A DNA stretch of 34,287 nucleotides from NORP294 sp047627915 (lineage in GTDB: Bacteria > Bacteroidota > Bacteroidia > Flavobacteriales_E > Vicingaceae). Position numbers and translations under genes: made by a program. Location of the stretch: positions 1 to 34,287 of the forward strand of contig JBLHTZ010000025.1 in NCBI GenBank assembly GCA_047627915.1. Reading direction: 5' to 3'. The first letter of the stretch is position 1; each line of letters begins with the position of its first letter. This document shows positions 15,972 through 24,960 of the stretch, one piece after another. The notes beneath the pieces were generated by a model. It was given only the letters and a program-made list of their open reading frames with translations. It was not told where the DNA came from and did no database searches.

Positions 15972-17759
15972 ATGAAGAAGTTAGTCTATTTTACACTTTT
16001 TGTAGGCCTATTGGCATGTGGTAACCAGCAAGAAAAAGCTACAGAATCTTTTACTGAAGTTCAAGATTTTGAGAAATTTAAATCTGAATTTGTCGATGCC
16101 ATGTGGGAAATGAATCCTATTTCCGCTTCTTATCAGGGCGTGCACGATTATGATGACAAATTGCCCATTCCGAATGAAACGAGATACCAATCTCAGTTAA
16201 AGTTTGCTGAAGACTGGTTGAATAAATTAAATGCCTTCGATTACGAGCAACTGAGTGAAGCAGATAAAATCGACTACCATTTAATAGAGGATGATTTGAA
16301 GAATACATCGTTTTATATAAATGATTTTAAAAGTGGCGAATGGAATCCTGCTTCGTACAATCTTGGGGGTGCATTTTTTCAGGTAATCAATTATCAAAAA
16401 CAGACAATTGAAAAAAGACTTGAAAATGTTAGCGAAAAGTTAAGTTACGTTGAAGCGTATTATGAGCAAGCTAAAAAGAACATTAGAAAACCTACAAAAG
16501 TGCATACTAATTTGGCAATTCAACAATTAGAGGGCTCAAAAAGTGTATTTAACAAAACCATGCTGGATTCATTAAACACTTCTTCAAAAGACGAAGAGTT
16601 CAAGAAGTCATTTGTTGATAAAATTGAAAAAGTCATCGTTTCAATTGATGATTATAAAAGGTTTTTACAAACTGAATATTTAGATAAATCAACTGACGCA
16701 TCTATTTTTAGAAGTTTTAGAATTGGAAAAGAGCTATATAGTAGGAAGTTTGATGCTGAAATTCAATCTGCATATTCCGCCAATGAGATTTTTGAAGCTG
16801 CTGTAGAAGAGAAAAGCGAATTACACGAAAAGATGTTCCGCTTGTCGGATATGCTATGGGGAAAATATTTTGGAGAAGCAGAAAAGCCAGGTGGGCGTTT
16901 TGACCAAATTCAATTGGTGATTAATGAAGTAGCAAAAACGCATGTTGACAGAGACTCGTTTGTTGCGGCTATTCGTCAACAAATACCAGAATTAATAGCT
17001 TTTGTTAATGAAAATGATTTGATAACGTTGGATCCTAATAAACCTTTGGTAGTGCGCGAAACACCTGAATACATGAGAGGTTTTGCAGGTGCTTCCATTT
17101 CTGCTCCGGGGCCTTACGATGCTGAAGCAGAAACGTATTATAATGTAACGCCGTTAGACCACTACTCAGCTAAAGAAGCGGAGAGTTATTTAAGAGAATA
17201 CAACGATTATACGTTACAAATTTTAAATATTCATGAGGCTATTCCCGGCCACTACACGCAGTTGGTTTATAGCAATCAGTCACCAAGTTTAATAAAAAGT
17301 ATAATGGGCAATGGCGCTATGATTGAAGGCTGGGCCGTTTACACTGAAAGAATGATGTTGGAAGCAGGTTACGGCGGTGATCAATTAGAAATGGGACTTA
17401 TGTATTACAAGTGGAACTTGAGAACAGTTTGTAATACCATTCTCGATTATGGAATTCAAGTTTTGGATTACACCGAAGAGGACGCTATGCAATTATTGAT
17501 GAGAGAAGCTTTTCAAGAAAAATCAGAAGCAGAAGGGAAATGGAAGAGAGCTCGTTTATCTCAAGTGCAATTGTGCAGTTATTTTACGGGATATTATGAA
17601 ATAATGCAATTGAGAGAGGAGCTACAAGAAAAAATGGGTGAAGATTTTGATTTGAAAAAATTTCACGAAGAATTTTTAAGCTATGGCAGTGCACCTGTGA
17701 AGTACATTAGAAAATTGATGTTGAAAAAGTTAAGCCAGGTAGAAGAACCGGCTACTTAG
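15972..17759 (+). CDS. DUF885-family metallopeptidase-like lipoprotein
   Basis: A 595-residue lipoprotein (MKKLVYFTLFVGLLACGNQQ; Cys16) of the DUF885 family. The N-terminal part is helical (EFVDAMWEMNPISASYQGVH). The C-terminal part holds the metal-site motif HEAIPGHYTQ at about 421-430, an HExxxGH variant of a zinc-peptidase motif, and EGWAVYTERMML at about 452-463. These are the two most conserved family segments, and the second Glu is a likely third ligand. SYGSAPVKYIRKLML near the end is also typical. Characterised relatives are few, so peptidase activity is an inference. It is divergent from the S9 prolyl oligopeptidase; the two may act on the same pool of extracytoplasmic peptides. Confidence 0.85.
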   Translation: MKKLVYFTLFVGLLACGNQQEKATESFTEVQDFEKFKSEFVDAMWEMNPISASYQGVHDYDDKLPIPNETRYQSQLKFAEDWLNKLNAFDYEQLSEADKIDYHLIEDDLKNTSFYINDFKSGEWNPASYNLGGAFFQVINYQKQTIEKRLENVSEKLSYVEAYYEQAKKNIRKPTKVHTNLAIQQLEGSKSVFNKTMLDSLNTSSKDEEFKKSFVDKIEKVIVSIDDYKRFLQTEYLDKSTDASIFRSFRIGKELYSRKFDAEIQSAYSANEIFEAAVEEKSELHEKMFRLSDMLWGKYFGEAEKPGGRFDQIQLVINEVAKTHVDRDSFVAAIRQQIPELIAFVNENDLITLDPNKPLVVRETPEYMRGFAGASISAPGPYDAEAETYYNVTPLDHYSAKEAESYLREYNDYTLQILNIHEAIPGHYTQLVYSNQSPSLIKSIMGNGAMIEGWAVYTERMMLEAGYGGDQLEMGLMYYKWNLRTVCNTILDYGIQVLDYTEEDAMQLLMREAFQEKSEAEGKWKRARLSQVQLCSYFTGYYEIMQLREELQEKMGEDFDLKKFHEEFLSYGSAPVKYIRKLMLKKLSQVEEPAT

Positions 17760-17760
17760 A

Positions 17761-17797
17761 AAATTTAAAAAGGAAAAGAAGAGTTTCTTTTAAATTT
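17761..17797. other. A/T-rich inverted repeat between the DUF885 and PKD genes
   Basis: AAATTTAAAA (17761-17770) and TTTTAAATTT (17788-17797) are a perfect ten-base inverted repeat. GAAA/TTTC extends the stem past a two-base bulge. It begins one base after the DUF885 stop and could act as a weak terminator. Its right arm overlaps a TAAATTTG box. Confidence 0.4.
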
Positions 17798-17798
17798 G
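17791..17798 (+). promoter_or_regulatory. Candidate -7 box (TAAATTTG) for the T9SS cassette
   Basis: TAAATTTG matches TAnnTTTG, 34 bases before the ATG at 17833. No clear -33 is seen. A second, poorer candidate (TAACTTTA) is at 17801-17808. Confidence 0.35.
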
Positions 17799-17832
17799 CC
17801 TAACTTTAAAAGCCATATTCTGTAGATGTATT

Positions 17833-20800
17833 ATGCTAAAAAAACTAATACTACCGATTTTTACAATCATTCTTGCGCACTCCTCTGTAGCTCAGTGCCT
17901 TCAGGTGCAAGATGGTTTTGGAGTGTTTTCAAGTATTCCTCAATTCACATCTTGTACTCCCGGAACGTACACTATTTTTATTCAGCCCGATAGAAATGTT
18001 GGGAATTATACTATCGATTGGGGGGATGCAACTCCGAATTCAACCGGTGCGAGTTTATTGGTAAATACAACCGTTTCTCATACCTACGCTCCTACAACAG
18101 CAAATTATACCATTACCATAACGGATAATTCAACATCTTGTACCATAACTGGCTTAGTCGTTTTAGAAAGAAATCCATTGGCATCTATTCAGTTGCCCAC
18201 AGGAGACGACAATTTTGGATGTACTCCAGTTCAATTTCGATTTATAAATAGTTCTACACAAGTATCGTCTAACACAGTTTTTACATGGGACTTTGGAGAC
18301 GGTAGTCCCATCGAAACATACAATTCAACTAATCTAGGTGACACGGTTCTTCATACCTACTTGCCTGGAATAGGAGTTCTAAGTTGCGAACTAAATGTAA
18401 CGTTAACAGCAACCAATTTTTGTGGAGCTTCTACTGCTTCTTTTTTCCCTTTAAGGGTTTGGGATTTGGATGAAGCCAGAATTACGCCTTCTGCAACATT
18501 GCTTTGTTATCCTGATACAATTGTACAGTATACAAACTCAACTATTCGAAATTGTTTTCCGGAAGGGAATCAATCGCAGCGATACGAAAGATGGAATTTT
18601 GGAGATTATTGGGGGTTAGGTCGTGACTCTATTATTGAATGGAGACCTTGGAATCCACCAATTATCAATCCGCCTCCAATTGCTTATCCAGGTATCGGAA
18701 TATATACAGTAACCTTGCAAGACAGTAGCTTTTGTGGAATAGATGACGTTTCGCTTTCGATTCAAATTACAGATGCACCAACTGCAATTATAACATCTAC
18801 AAAAGATACGATCTGCGAGGGAGAAAGTGTCACTTTTATTAATGGCTCAATAGGAGGGGCAAATGGTTACAGTTGGAATTACGACTTAGGTTCAGGGTTT
18901 GAAAATGGGAATGGTGGAAATAAAACGAGAACCTACAATACTACTGGAAATTATACAATTAGATTAGTAGCTAGAATTAATGGAGCACAAGGCTGTTCCG
19001 ATACTGCAGAGGTAGACTTATTTGTATTACCTAGTCCAAATGCAGACTTTACATTTGACAATAACAATGAATGCGATAGCATGGATGTCAACTTTACAAA
19101 CACATCCACAGGAACCATATCAACTTATAATTGGACTTTCGGAAATACTAACTCTTTTAGTGGGCAAAATCCTCCGACACAGTTTTATTCAAGTCCCGGA
19201 ACGTATAATATAGAGTTAACTGTTGCAGATGCTCAAGGATGTTCCAACACTGAGACGAAACCAGTGAGGGTAAGAGAAACACCTGTAGCTAACTTCTCTG
19301 TCAACTCTGTTTGTTTAAATACCCCAGCAGTTTTTACTGATTTGTCTACTTCTGGAGGAGACCCAATAACAAGTTACAATTGGACTTTTGGAGACGGGAT
19401 ATCATCAACACAACAAAACCCTACTCATTTGTACACGGCCTTTGGAATCTATACTGTTCGACAAATTGTAAGTAATGGTTTTTGTGTGGATACGTTTGAA
19501 ATTCAGGTAACAGTAGAAAATAAACCAACGGCTAGTTTTGTTTCATCGCCCAAAACTGGTTGTTCTAGACTGACGGTAAACTTTAGCAATCAATCTTCTG
19601 CCAATGCTACTAGTTTTCTTTGGAATTTTGGTGACGGAAGTTCTTCCATTTTTGTGAGAGATACTTTCCATACTTATACAAATTCAGGTGATTTTGACAC
19701 TTCATTCGTAGTGCAAATGATTGCTTTTACAGCTTTTGGTTGCACAGATACAACAAGAGATACAATTACTGTATTTCCAATTCCAACACCTTCATTTACT
19801 TCAGATGCCGTGATAGACTGTGGACCTGTTACAGTGAATTTCACAAACACAACGGTTGGAGATAGTCTAAATTATTTTTGGAATTTTGGAGATGGTACAG
19901 CTGTGATAAACGATACCAATCCAACTCACATATTTGAAAACAAAACACTCTTTATCAATAACTATCAAGTAAGATTGGTGGTTGCTTCTCAGAATGGGTG
20001 TCGGGACACAACGATTCGAACTGTTCAAATTTATCCAGAGCCTATTTTTACATTTTTATCGGTGCCCGATTCTGGCTGCAGCCCTCTTAGAGTTTCCTTT
20101 CCTTCCGTAGTTGGAGCAGTTGACTATCAGTGGGATTTTGGCGATGGCTTATCAGCAACTGGTCCAACACCGACACATACCTACGTTAACAATACTACAA
20201 ATAATCAAAACTATATTGTTCAATTAATTGCCCAAAGTAGTTTTGGTTGTTTTGACACGACTTATGGCAACGTCCTTGTGTTTCCAAATCCAACGTCTGA
20301 CTTTTCTATAGATACCAATGTGGGTTGTCAACCTTTGCCAGTAACCTTTACTAACAACTCTATTAGTTCAAATTCTTTTCTCTGGGATTTTGGAGATGGA
20401 ACCAGCTCCACTAATGGGAATGCCAATTTTATTAAAACGTTTACCAATACATCTGCGTTTACTCAATTTAATGACATTCGGTTAATAACGGAAACGGTAA
20501 ACGGTTGTAGAGATACATTTCAACGAACAGTAGAAGTTCACCCGTTCATTCAAGCTGCTTTCACAGCCAACGACACTGGATGTAGTCCTTTAGATGTAAA
20601 TTTTATAAATCAAACTTTTGGTGGGCAAAATTATATGTGGGATTTTGGAAATGGCAGTGGAAGTCCTCTCGTCAGCCCGAACGAAACCTATATAAATACC
20701 ACAAATTCTAATCAAATTTTTACCACACAGTTGATTGCCATGTCGGCAAAGGGCTGTTTAGATACTGCAGAACTTCCGATTTTAGTTTACCCTAAACCAG

Positions 20801-22365
20801 TTGCTAACTATTCTACAGATGTAACAAATGGATGCCATCCCTTACAAGTAAACTTTACCCAATCATCTACCTTGGCAGATTTTTGCTCATTAGATTATGG
20901 CGATCAAGACACTTTTAAGCTTTGTGGCCCAACGAGTGCACATACGTATACGAATAACGGTTCTTTCTTCCCAGTTACTTACAACAGTGAACTAACTGTT
21001 ACCACAATTAATGGTTGCACCGCAACACTGGTAATTCCAATTATCGTTAATCCTCAAATTATAGTCGAATTTACGGGAGACACTATAGGCTGTTCGCCAT
21101 TGAATGAGACTTTTAGAAGTCAATCTTTTGGAGCCGTTAATTATGATTGGGGCTTTGGTGATGGTTCCTCAGATACAGGAGAGGTAGTAAACCATACCTT
21201 TTCAAACACCGGAAGTATCGATTCATTATATACTGTTATGTTGACAGCAACTTCTATTTTCAATTGCACCGACGTATTTACAAAAACAATTCGGGTTCAA
21301 CCTACACCGTTGGTCGGTTTTACTGCAACACCGCTGTTTCAAGAGTATCCTGATACTACTGTGTTTTTGACAAATACAACGAATGATGGGAACTGGTCAT
21401 ACGTTTGGGATTTTGGCGACGGAGATAGCTCTTTACTTCAAAACCCGGGGTCACATAATTATTCTACCTGGGGTGATTATACAATTCAATTGAAGGCTAG
21501 TTCACCAAATTGCTCTGACAGTGCCGATATCTCAATAAAGATAGATGCACCAACACCTGTTGCTGATTTTGGAGATTCTACTGTTGGCTGTGAACCGCTT
21601 GAAGTTACTTTTAATAATAAATCACTTTATGGACAATTCTATGAATGGAATTTTGGCGACGGTAGTCGTTCAACTTCAGAAAACCCGATCCATACTTATT
21701 TTTCTGAAGGAGAATATAGTGTGACCTTAAAAGTGACCGGTTTCCCTCCAGGGAAAACAGATCAAATCACAAAATTTAACTACATAAAAGTGAATAAAGA
21801 ACCGTTCGCTAATTTCATATCTAGTACCAATAAAGTTTTTATACCAAACGACCCTGTAGTGTTTTCGAATCGTTCACAAAATGCAGATTCTTATCGATGG
21901 GAATTCGGGGATGGAAATTCTTCAACGGAACAAAGTCCAACTTATTATTATCAAGAGGAAGGAGAATTTAATGTACTGCTGATTGCTCTTACCAATGAAG
22001 GTTGTGTAGATTCTGCCTACGCTCCTTCTAATATTATTGCTGAGCTTGAAGGACGAATTCAGGTGCCTAACGCTTTCACTCCGAATCAAAATGGTTCTAA
22101 AGGGGGAGCTGTTAACATAAATCCGTTAGCCGGTAATATAAATGACGTGTTTTATGCGAAGGTAAATGGAACTACAAAATATGAACTGAATATATTCAAT
22201 AAATGGGGAGAACTAATTTTTATTAGTAAAGACATTAACATTGGATGGGATGGGTATTACCGAGATAAATTAGCCCCTCAAGATGTTTATGTTTGGAAAG
22301 TAGTCGCTGAGTTTGCGGATGGAACAAGTCAAGTCAAAATAGGAGATTTAATGTTATTAAGATAA
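17833..22365 (+). CDS. Giant PKD-repeat surface protein with T9SS type B sorting domain
   Basis: A 1510-residue exported protein. A signal peptide (MLKKLILPIFTIILAHSSVA) is followed by about 16 PKD-like beta-sandwich repeats with the core W-x-F-G-D-G, from near residue 60 to about 1356, spaced roughly 80-90 residues apart (for example FTWDFGDGSP at 150 and YRWEFGDGNS at 1355). The last 100 residues (about 1411-1510) begin VPNAFTPNQNG, contain INDVFY, LNIFNKWGELIF and GWDGYY, and end DVYVWKV...LMLLR. This is the gliding-motility-associated C-terminal (type B) sorting domain, which directs type IX secretion and surface display. Such proteins serve as adhesins, SprB being the model. The next two genes overlap it and encode likely partners. 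The ligand is unknown. Confidence 0.93.
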   Translation: MLKKLILPIFTIILAHSSVAQCLQVQDGFGVFSSIPQFTSCTPGTYTIFIQPDRNVGNYTIDWGDATPNSTGASLLVNTTVSHTYAPTTANYTITITDNSTSCTITGLVVLERNPLASIQLPTGDDNFGCTPVQFRFINSSTQVSSNTVFTWDFGDGSPIETYNSTNLGDTVLHTYLPGIGVLSCELNVTLTATNFCGASTASFFPLRVWDLDEARITPSATLLCYPDTIVQYTNSTIRNCFPEGNQSQRYERWNFGDYWGLGRDSIIEWRPWNPPIINPPPIAYPGIGIYTVTLQDSSFCGIDDVSLSIQITDAPTAIITSTKDTICEGESVTFINGSIGGANGYSWNYDLGSGFENGNGGNKTRTYNTTGNYTIRLVARINGAQGCSDTAEVDLFVLPSPNADFTFDNNNECDSMDVNFTNTSTGTISTYNWTFGNTNSFSGQNPPTQFYSSPGTYNIELTVADAQGCSNTETKPVRVRETPVANFSVNSVCLNTPAVFTDLSTSGGDPITSYNWTFGDGISSTQQNPTHLYTAFGIYTVRQIVSNGFCVDTFEIQVTVENKPTASFVSSPKTGCSRLTVNFSNQSSANATSFLWNFGDGSSSIFVRDTFHTYTNSGDFDTSFVVQMIAFTAFGCTDTTRDTITVFPIPTPSFTSDAVIDCGPVTVNFTNTTVGDSLNYFWNFGDGTAVINDTNPTHIFENKTLFINNYQVRLVVASQNGCRDTTIRTVQIYPEPIFTFLSVPDSGCSPLRVSFPSVVGAVDYQWDFGDGLSATGPTPTHTYVNNTTNNQNYIVQLIAQSSFGCFDTTYGNVLVFPNPTSDFSIDTNVGCQPLPVTFTNNSISSNSFLWDFGDGTSSTNGNANFIKTFTNTSAFTQFNDIRLITETVNGCRDTFQRTVEVHPFIQAAFTANDTGCSPLDVNFINQTFGGQNYMWDFGNGSGSPLVSPNETYINTTNSNQIFTTQLIAMSAKGCLDTAELPILVYPKPVANYSTDVTNGCHPLQVNFTQSSTLADFCSLDYGDQDTFKLCGPTSAHTYTNNGSFFPVTYNSELTVTTINGCTATLVIPIIVNPQIIVEFTGDTIGCSPLNETFRSQSFGAVNYDWGFGDGSSDTGEVVNHTFSNTGSIDSLYTVMLTATSIFNCTDVFTKTIRVQPTPLVGFTATPLFQEYPDTTVFLTNTTNDGNWSYVWDFGDGDSSLLQNPGSHNYSTWGDYTIQLKASSPNCSDSADISIKIDAPTPVADFGDSTVGCEPLEVTFNNKSLYGQFYEWNFGDGSRSTSENPIHTYFSEGEYSVTLKVTGFPPGKTDQITKFNYIKVNKEPFANFISSTNKVFIPNDPVVFSNRSQNADSYRWEFGDGNSSTEQSPTYYYQEEGEFNVLLIALTNEGCVDSAYAPSNIIAELEGRIQVPNAFTPNQNGSKGGAVNINPLAGNINDVFYAKVNGTTKYELNIFNKWGELIFISKDINIGWDGYYRDKLAPQDVYVWKVVAEFADGTSQVKIGDLMLLR

Positions 22366-23915
22366 TGAAACGAATAATTGTACACATTGCTTTATTTTTT
22401 ATAGCTTTTTCAGCTGTAGGCCAGAACCCATTCAGTGGTAGCTCGAAGTCAGTTTATTGGGATGCTGAGGTTTATTATGAAAAAGGGGATTTGCTCAATG
22501 CAATTGATCTTTTTAAATCAATCTATAATGAAAAGCCAAATAATCCACAATTGAATTTTTACATTGGAGACTCTTACTTTCAATTGAAGAAATACAACCA
22601 GGCTGGTTTGTATTTGGAAAAGGCTAAAAAAATAAATGATACTCAGTATGAGTTAGCATATTCAAACCTGCATCATGGAGATTATGAAGCGGCATCTGAT
22701 GTTTTAAAAAGTTATAAGTGGAACCCTCAGTCTAAGTTTACTGAATTTGAAGCAAGACAGCTGGAGTCCAATATTGCGAATTATAAGAAGTTTAGCAATG
22801 ATCCGGAAGTAGTCAATATTATCAATTTGGGCACAGCCATTAATACTGAAGCTGATGAGTACGTTCCACTGATTTCGTCTGATGAATCACTTCTTTTATT
22901 TACTTCTAAAAGAGATGACGGATCAGGTAGAGACGCATTAGGACGGCTATATGAGGATATCTATTTTTCTGTAAATAACCAGCAAGGTGGGTTTAATTGG
23001 AGTATCGCACAAAAGATAAAAGGTGAAGTTAATACACCGTTGAATGATGCTTGCGTTGGACTTGCGCCTGATGGGAATACCATGTTTTTATTTCGCTCAA
23101 ATTCAAATTTGATTGGAGGCGACCTTTATGAATCAAAGTTTGTTGATGGTGAATGGTCTATGCCAATTATTATGAGTAATAAGATTAATGGAGCGCTTTC
23201 TATTGAACCAAGTGCTTCTATTTCATTAGACGGTAAAACGTTTTACTTCTCGTCAAACAAAGATGGAGGTTTTGGAGGCTTTGATTTGTATCGAGTAGTT
23301 AAGTTTCCAAATGGGGAATGGAGTGAAGCGGTGAACTTAGGTGCAGGAGTAAATACGCCTCTTGACGACGATGCTCCTTTTATTCATCCTGACGGGAAGA
23401 CACTTTACTTTTCTTCTAAAGGACATGCCAACATGGGAGGATTTGATGTCTTTAAAGCACAATTTAAAGATGGGGAGTGGACGAATACAAGGAATCTTGG
23501 AGCACCAACTAATACTTCGAAAGATGATATTTACTTTACCATTTCAGCTAACGAAAAGCATGGATATTATTCATCTGCAAAAGAAGGGGGCTTTGGTGTA
23601 CAAGATATTTACGTAATTGATTATTTAGAGAAGAGTCTGCACAAGTCTGTCATTTCAGTTCAGGTTTTTATTGATGATGTGCCAGCTTTTACTAATATTT
23701 CACTGATAGATGTGAAGTCTAAGGAACTGGTTGGTGTTTTTAGATCGCACCCGGAAACCGGAAATTTTATACTTTTAGTAAATCCCGATGTAAAGTATGA
23801 ACTAATTATTGGAGGAGAGGAATTTGATAATTACTCTGAAACTATAAGTTACACAGTAGAAGAACTACTAAGCAAGGAGAAAAAAATCATCAAACTAAAG
23901 GGGGAAGGTAGATGA
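22365..23915 (+). CDS. PorE-like TPR/PD40 protein without OmpA domain
   Basis: A 516-residue exported protein (MKRIIVHIALFFIAFSAVGQ). Residues about 30-110 form TPR-like helices (YYEKGDLLNAIDLFKSIYNE, DSYFQLKKYNQAGLYLEKA). Residues about 155-415 hold five PD40/WD40-like beta-propeller blades, with repeats such as PSASISLDGKTFYFSSNKDG and DAPFIHPDGKTLYFSSKG. The C-terminal 85 residues look like a carboxypeptidase-regulatory beta domain. This is the domain order of PorE, a T9SS-associated outer-membrane protein, except that the peptidoglycan-binding OmpA domain is absent. The ATG shares one base with the stop of the PKD gene (TAATG), and the 3' end overlaps the PorP/SprF gene by four bases. It is probably a dedicated accessory for the PKD protein. 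Confidence 0.85.
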   Translation: MKRIIVHIALFFIAFSAVGQNPFSGSSKSVYWDAEVYYEKGDLLNAIDLFKSIYNEKPNNPQLNFYIGDSYFQLKKYNQAGLYLEKAKKINDTQYELAYSNLHHGDYEAASDVLKSYKWNPQSKFTEFEARQLESNIANYKKFSNDPEVVNIINLGTAINTEADEYVPLISSDESLLLFTSKRDDGSGRDALGRLYEDIYFSVNNQQGGFNWSIAQKIKGEVNTPLNDACVGLAPDGNTMFLFRSNSNLIGGDLYESKFVDGEWSMPIIMSNKINGALSIEPSASISLDGKTFYFSSNKDGGFGGFDLYRVVKFPNGEWSEAVNLGAGVNTPLDDDAPFIHPDGKTLYFSSKGHANMGGFDVFKAQFKDGEWTNTRNLGAPTNTSKDDIYFTISANEKHGYYSSAKEGGFGVQDIYVIDYLEKSLHKSVISVQVFIDDVPAFTNISLIDVKSKELVGVFRSHPETGNFILLVNPDVKYELIIGGEEFDNYSETISYTVEELLSKEKKIIKLKGEGR

Positions 23916-24946
23916 GAAAGATAATACCTGTAATCTTTCTATTTGTTATTATAAGCTTTGGTTTAAATACTCAAGCTCAAGATTCGCGTTTCTCTCAATT
24001 TTACGCCGCACCTTTATACACTAATCCCGGCTTTACAGGTGCAACTATGGAGCATCGTATTTCTATGAATTACCGTCATCAGTGGCCAAACATTCCTGGA
24101 GCATTTGACTCTTATCAAGCAGCCTACGATTATAATGCTTCAGAGATTAATTCAGGATTTGGAGTTATTTTTAATAGAGAAGAAGCAGGTTCTTTTGGAT
24201 TAACAACCAATCAAGTTGCTCTATCATACGCTTATCGTTTTCGACTGAATAGGAAGACTTATCTATCTCCTGGGGTGAAATTTGGTTACGTGTCTAGAGG
24301 GTTAGATTTTAATAAGTTAGTGTTCAATGATCAGCTAGAAAGTAATAGTGCATCAACGGTTGACGTCGATGCATTTTCCGACAGAAATATCAATTATATA
24401 AATATTGATTTTGGAGGACTTTTATATTCTGACAAGTATTGGGTTGGTATTTCTGCAAGTCATTTAAACAGACCAAACCAAACATTTCTGGGAGACAATG
24501 CGGTTTCTCAATTGCCAATAAGATATAATTTGCAGGCCGGATATAAGTTTTTACTTTCTGGAGCTACCGTTAAAGCTAGAGATACGAAAGATATCACCGC
24601 AGCAGTCTTATATGAGGCACAAGAACGCTACGATCAATTGGATCTGGGATTGTACTATAATCATGAACCAATTGTATTTGGTTTTTGGTACAGGGGATTG
24701 CCGTTAATAAAAAGATATAAAGATGACGTTAATAAAGCAACTCAAAATAACGATGCAGTTATTATTTTAGTTGGCTACAGCGTACCTGATCGTAATCTGA
24801 GAATAGGATACAGTTATGACATAACTATTTCTCGTTTAGCTAGTAATTCTGCTGGAGCTCACGAAGTGTCGTTAATCTATGAAGTTGCAAGTAAAAGGAA
24901 GAAACGTCGAAGCCGCAAATTCTTGGTACCCTGTGCAAAATTTTAA
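23912..24946 (+). CDS. PorP/SprF-family outer-membrane protein
   Basis: A 344-residue outer-membrane beta-barrel protein of the PorP/SprF family. After the signal peptide (MRKIIPVIFLFVIISFGLNT) comes the diagnostic segment DSRFSQFYAAPLYTNPGFTG, then MNYRHQWPNIPGAFDSYQA and amphipathic strands. LPIRYNLQAGYKF and NLRIGYSYDITISRL near the C-terminus are also family-typical, while the final KKRRSRKFLVPCAKF is basic. In known systems SprF is needed for the secretion or attachment of the type B protein SprB encoded next to it. The four-base ATGA overlap with the PorE-like gene puts this protein in the same coupled cassette as the PKD protein. Confidence 0.92.
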   Translation: MRKIIPVIFLFVIISFGLNTQAQDSRFSQFYAAPLYTNPGFTGATMEHRISMNYRHQWPNIPGAFDSYQAAYDYNASEINSGFGVIFNREEAGSFGLTTNQVALSYAYRFRLNRKTYLSPGVKFGYVSRGLDFNKLVFNDQLESNSASTVDVDAFSDRNINYINIDFGGLLYSDKYWVGISASHLNRPNQTFLGDNAVSQLPIRYNLQAGYKFLLSGATVKARDTKDITAAVLYEAQERYDQLDLGLYYNHEPIVFGFWYRGLPLIKRYKDDVNKATQNNDAVIILVGYSVPDRNLRIGYSYDITISRLASNSAGAHEVSLIYEVASKRKKRRSRKFLVPCAKF

Positions 24947-24960
24947 TTTGATTTTTTTGA

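Noticed and set aside
17833..22365. DNA tandem repeats or a CRISPR-like array in the PKD gene
   Set aside because: The periodicity is at the protein level; the DNA of the repeats has diverged and there are no identical repeats with unique spacers.
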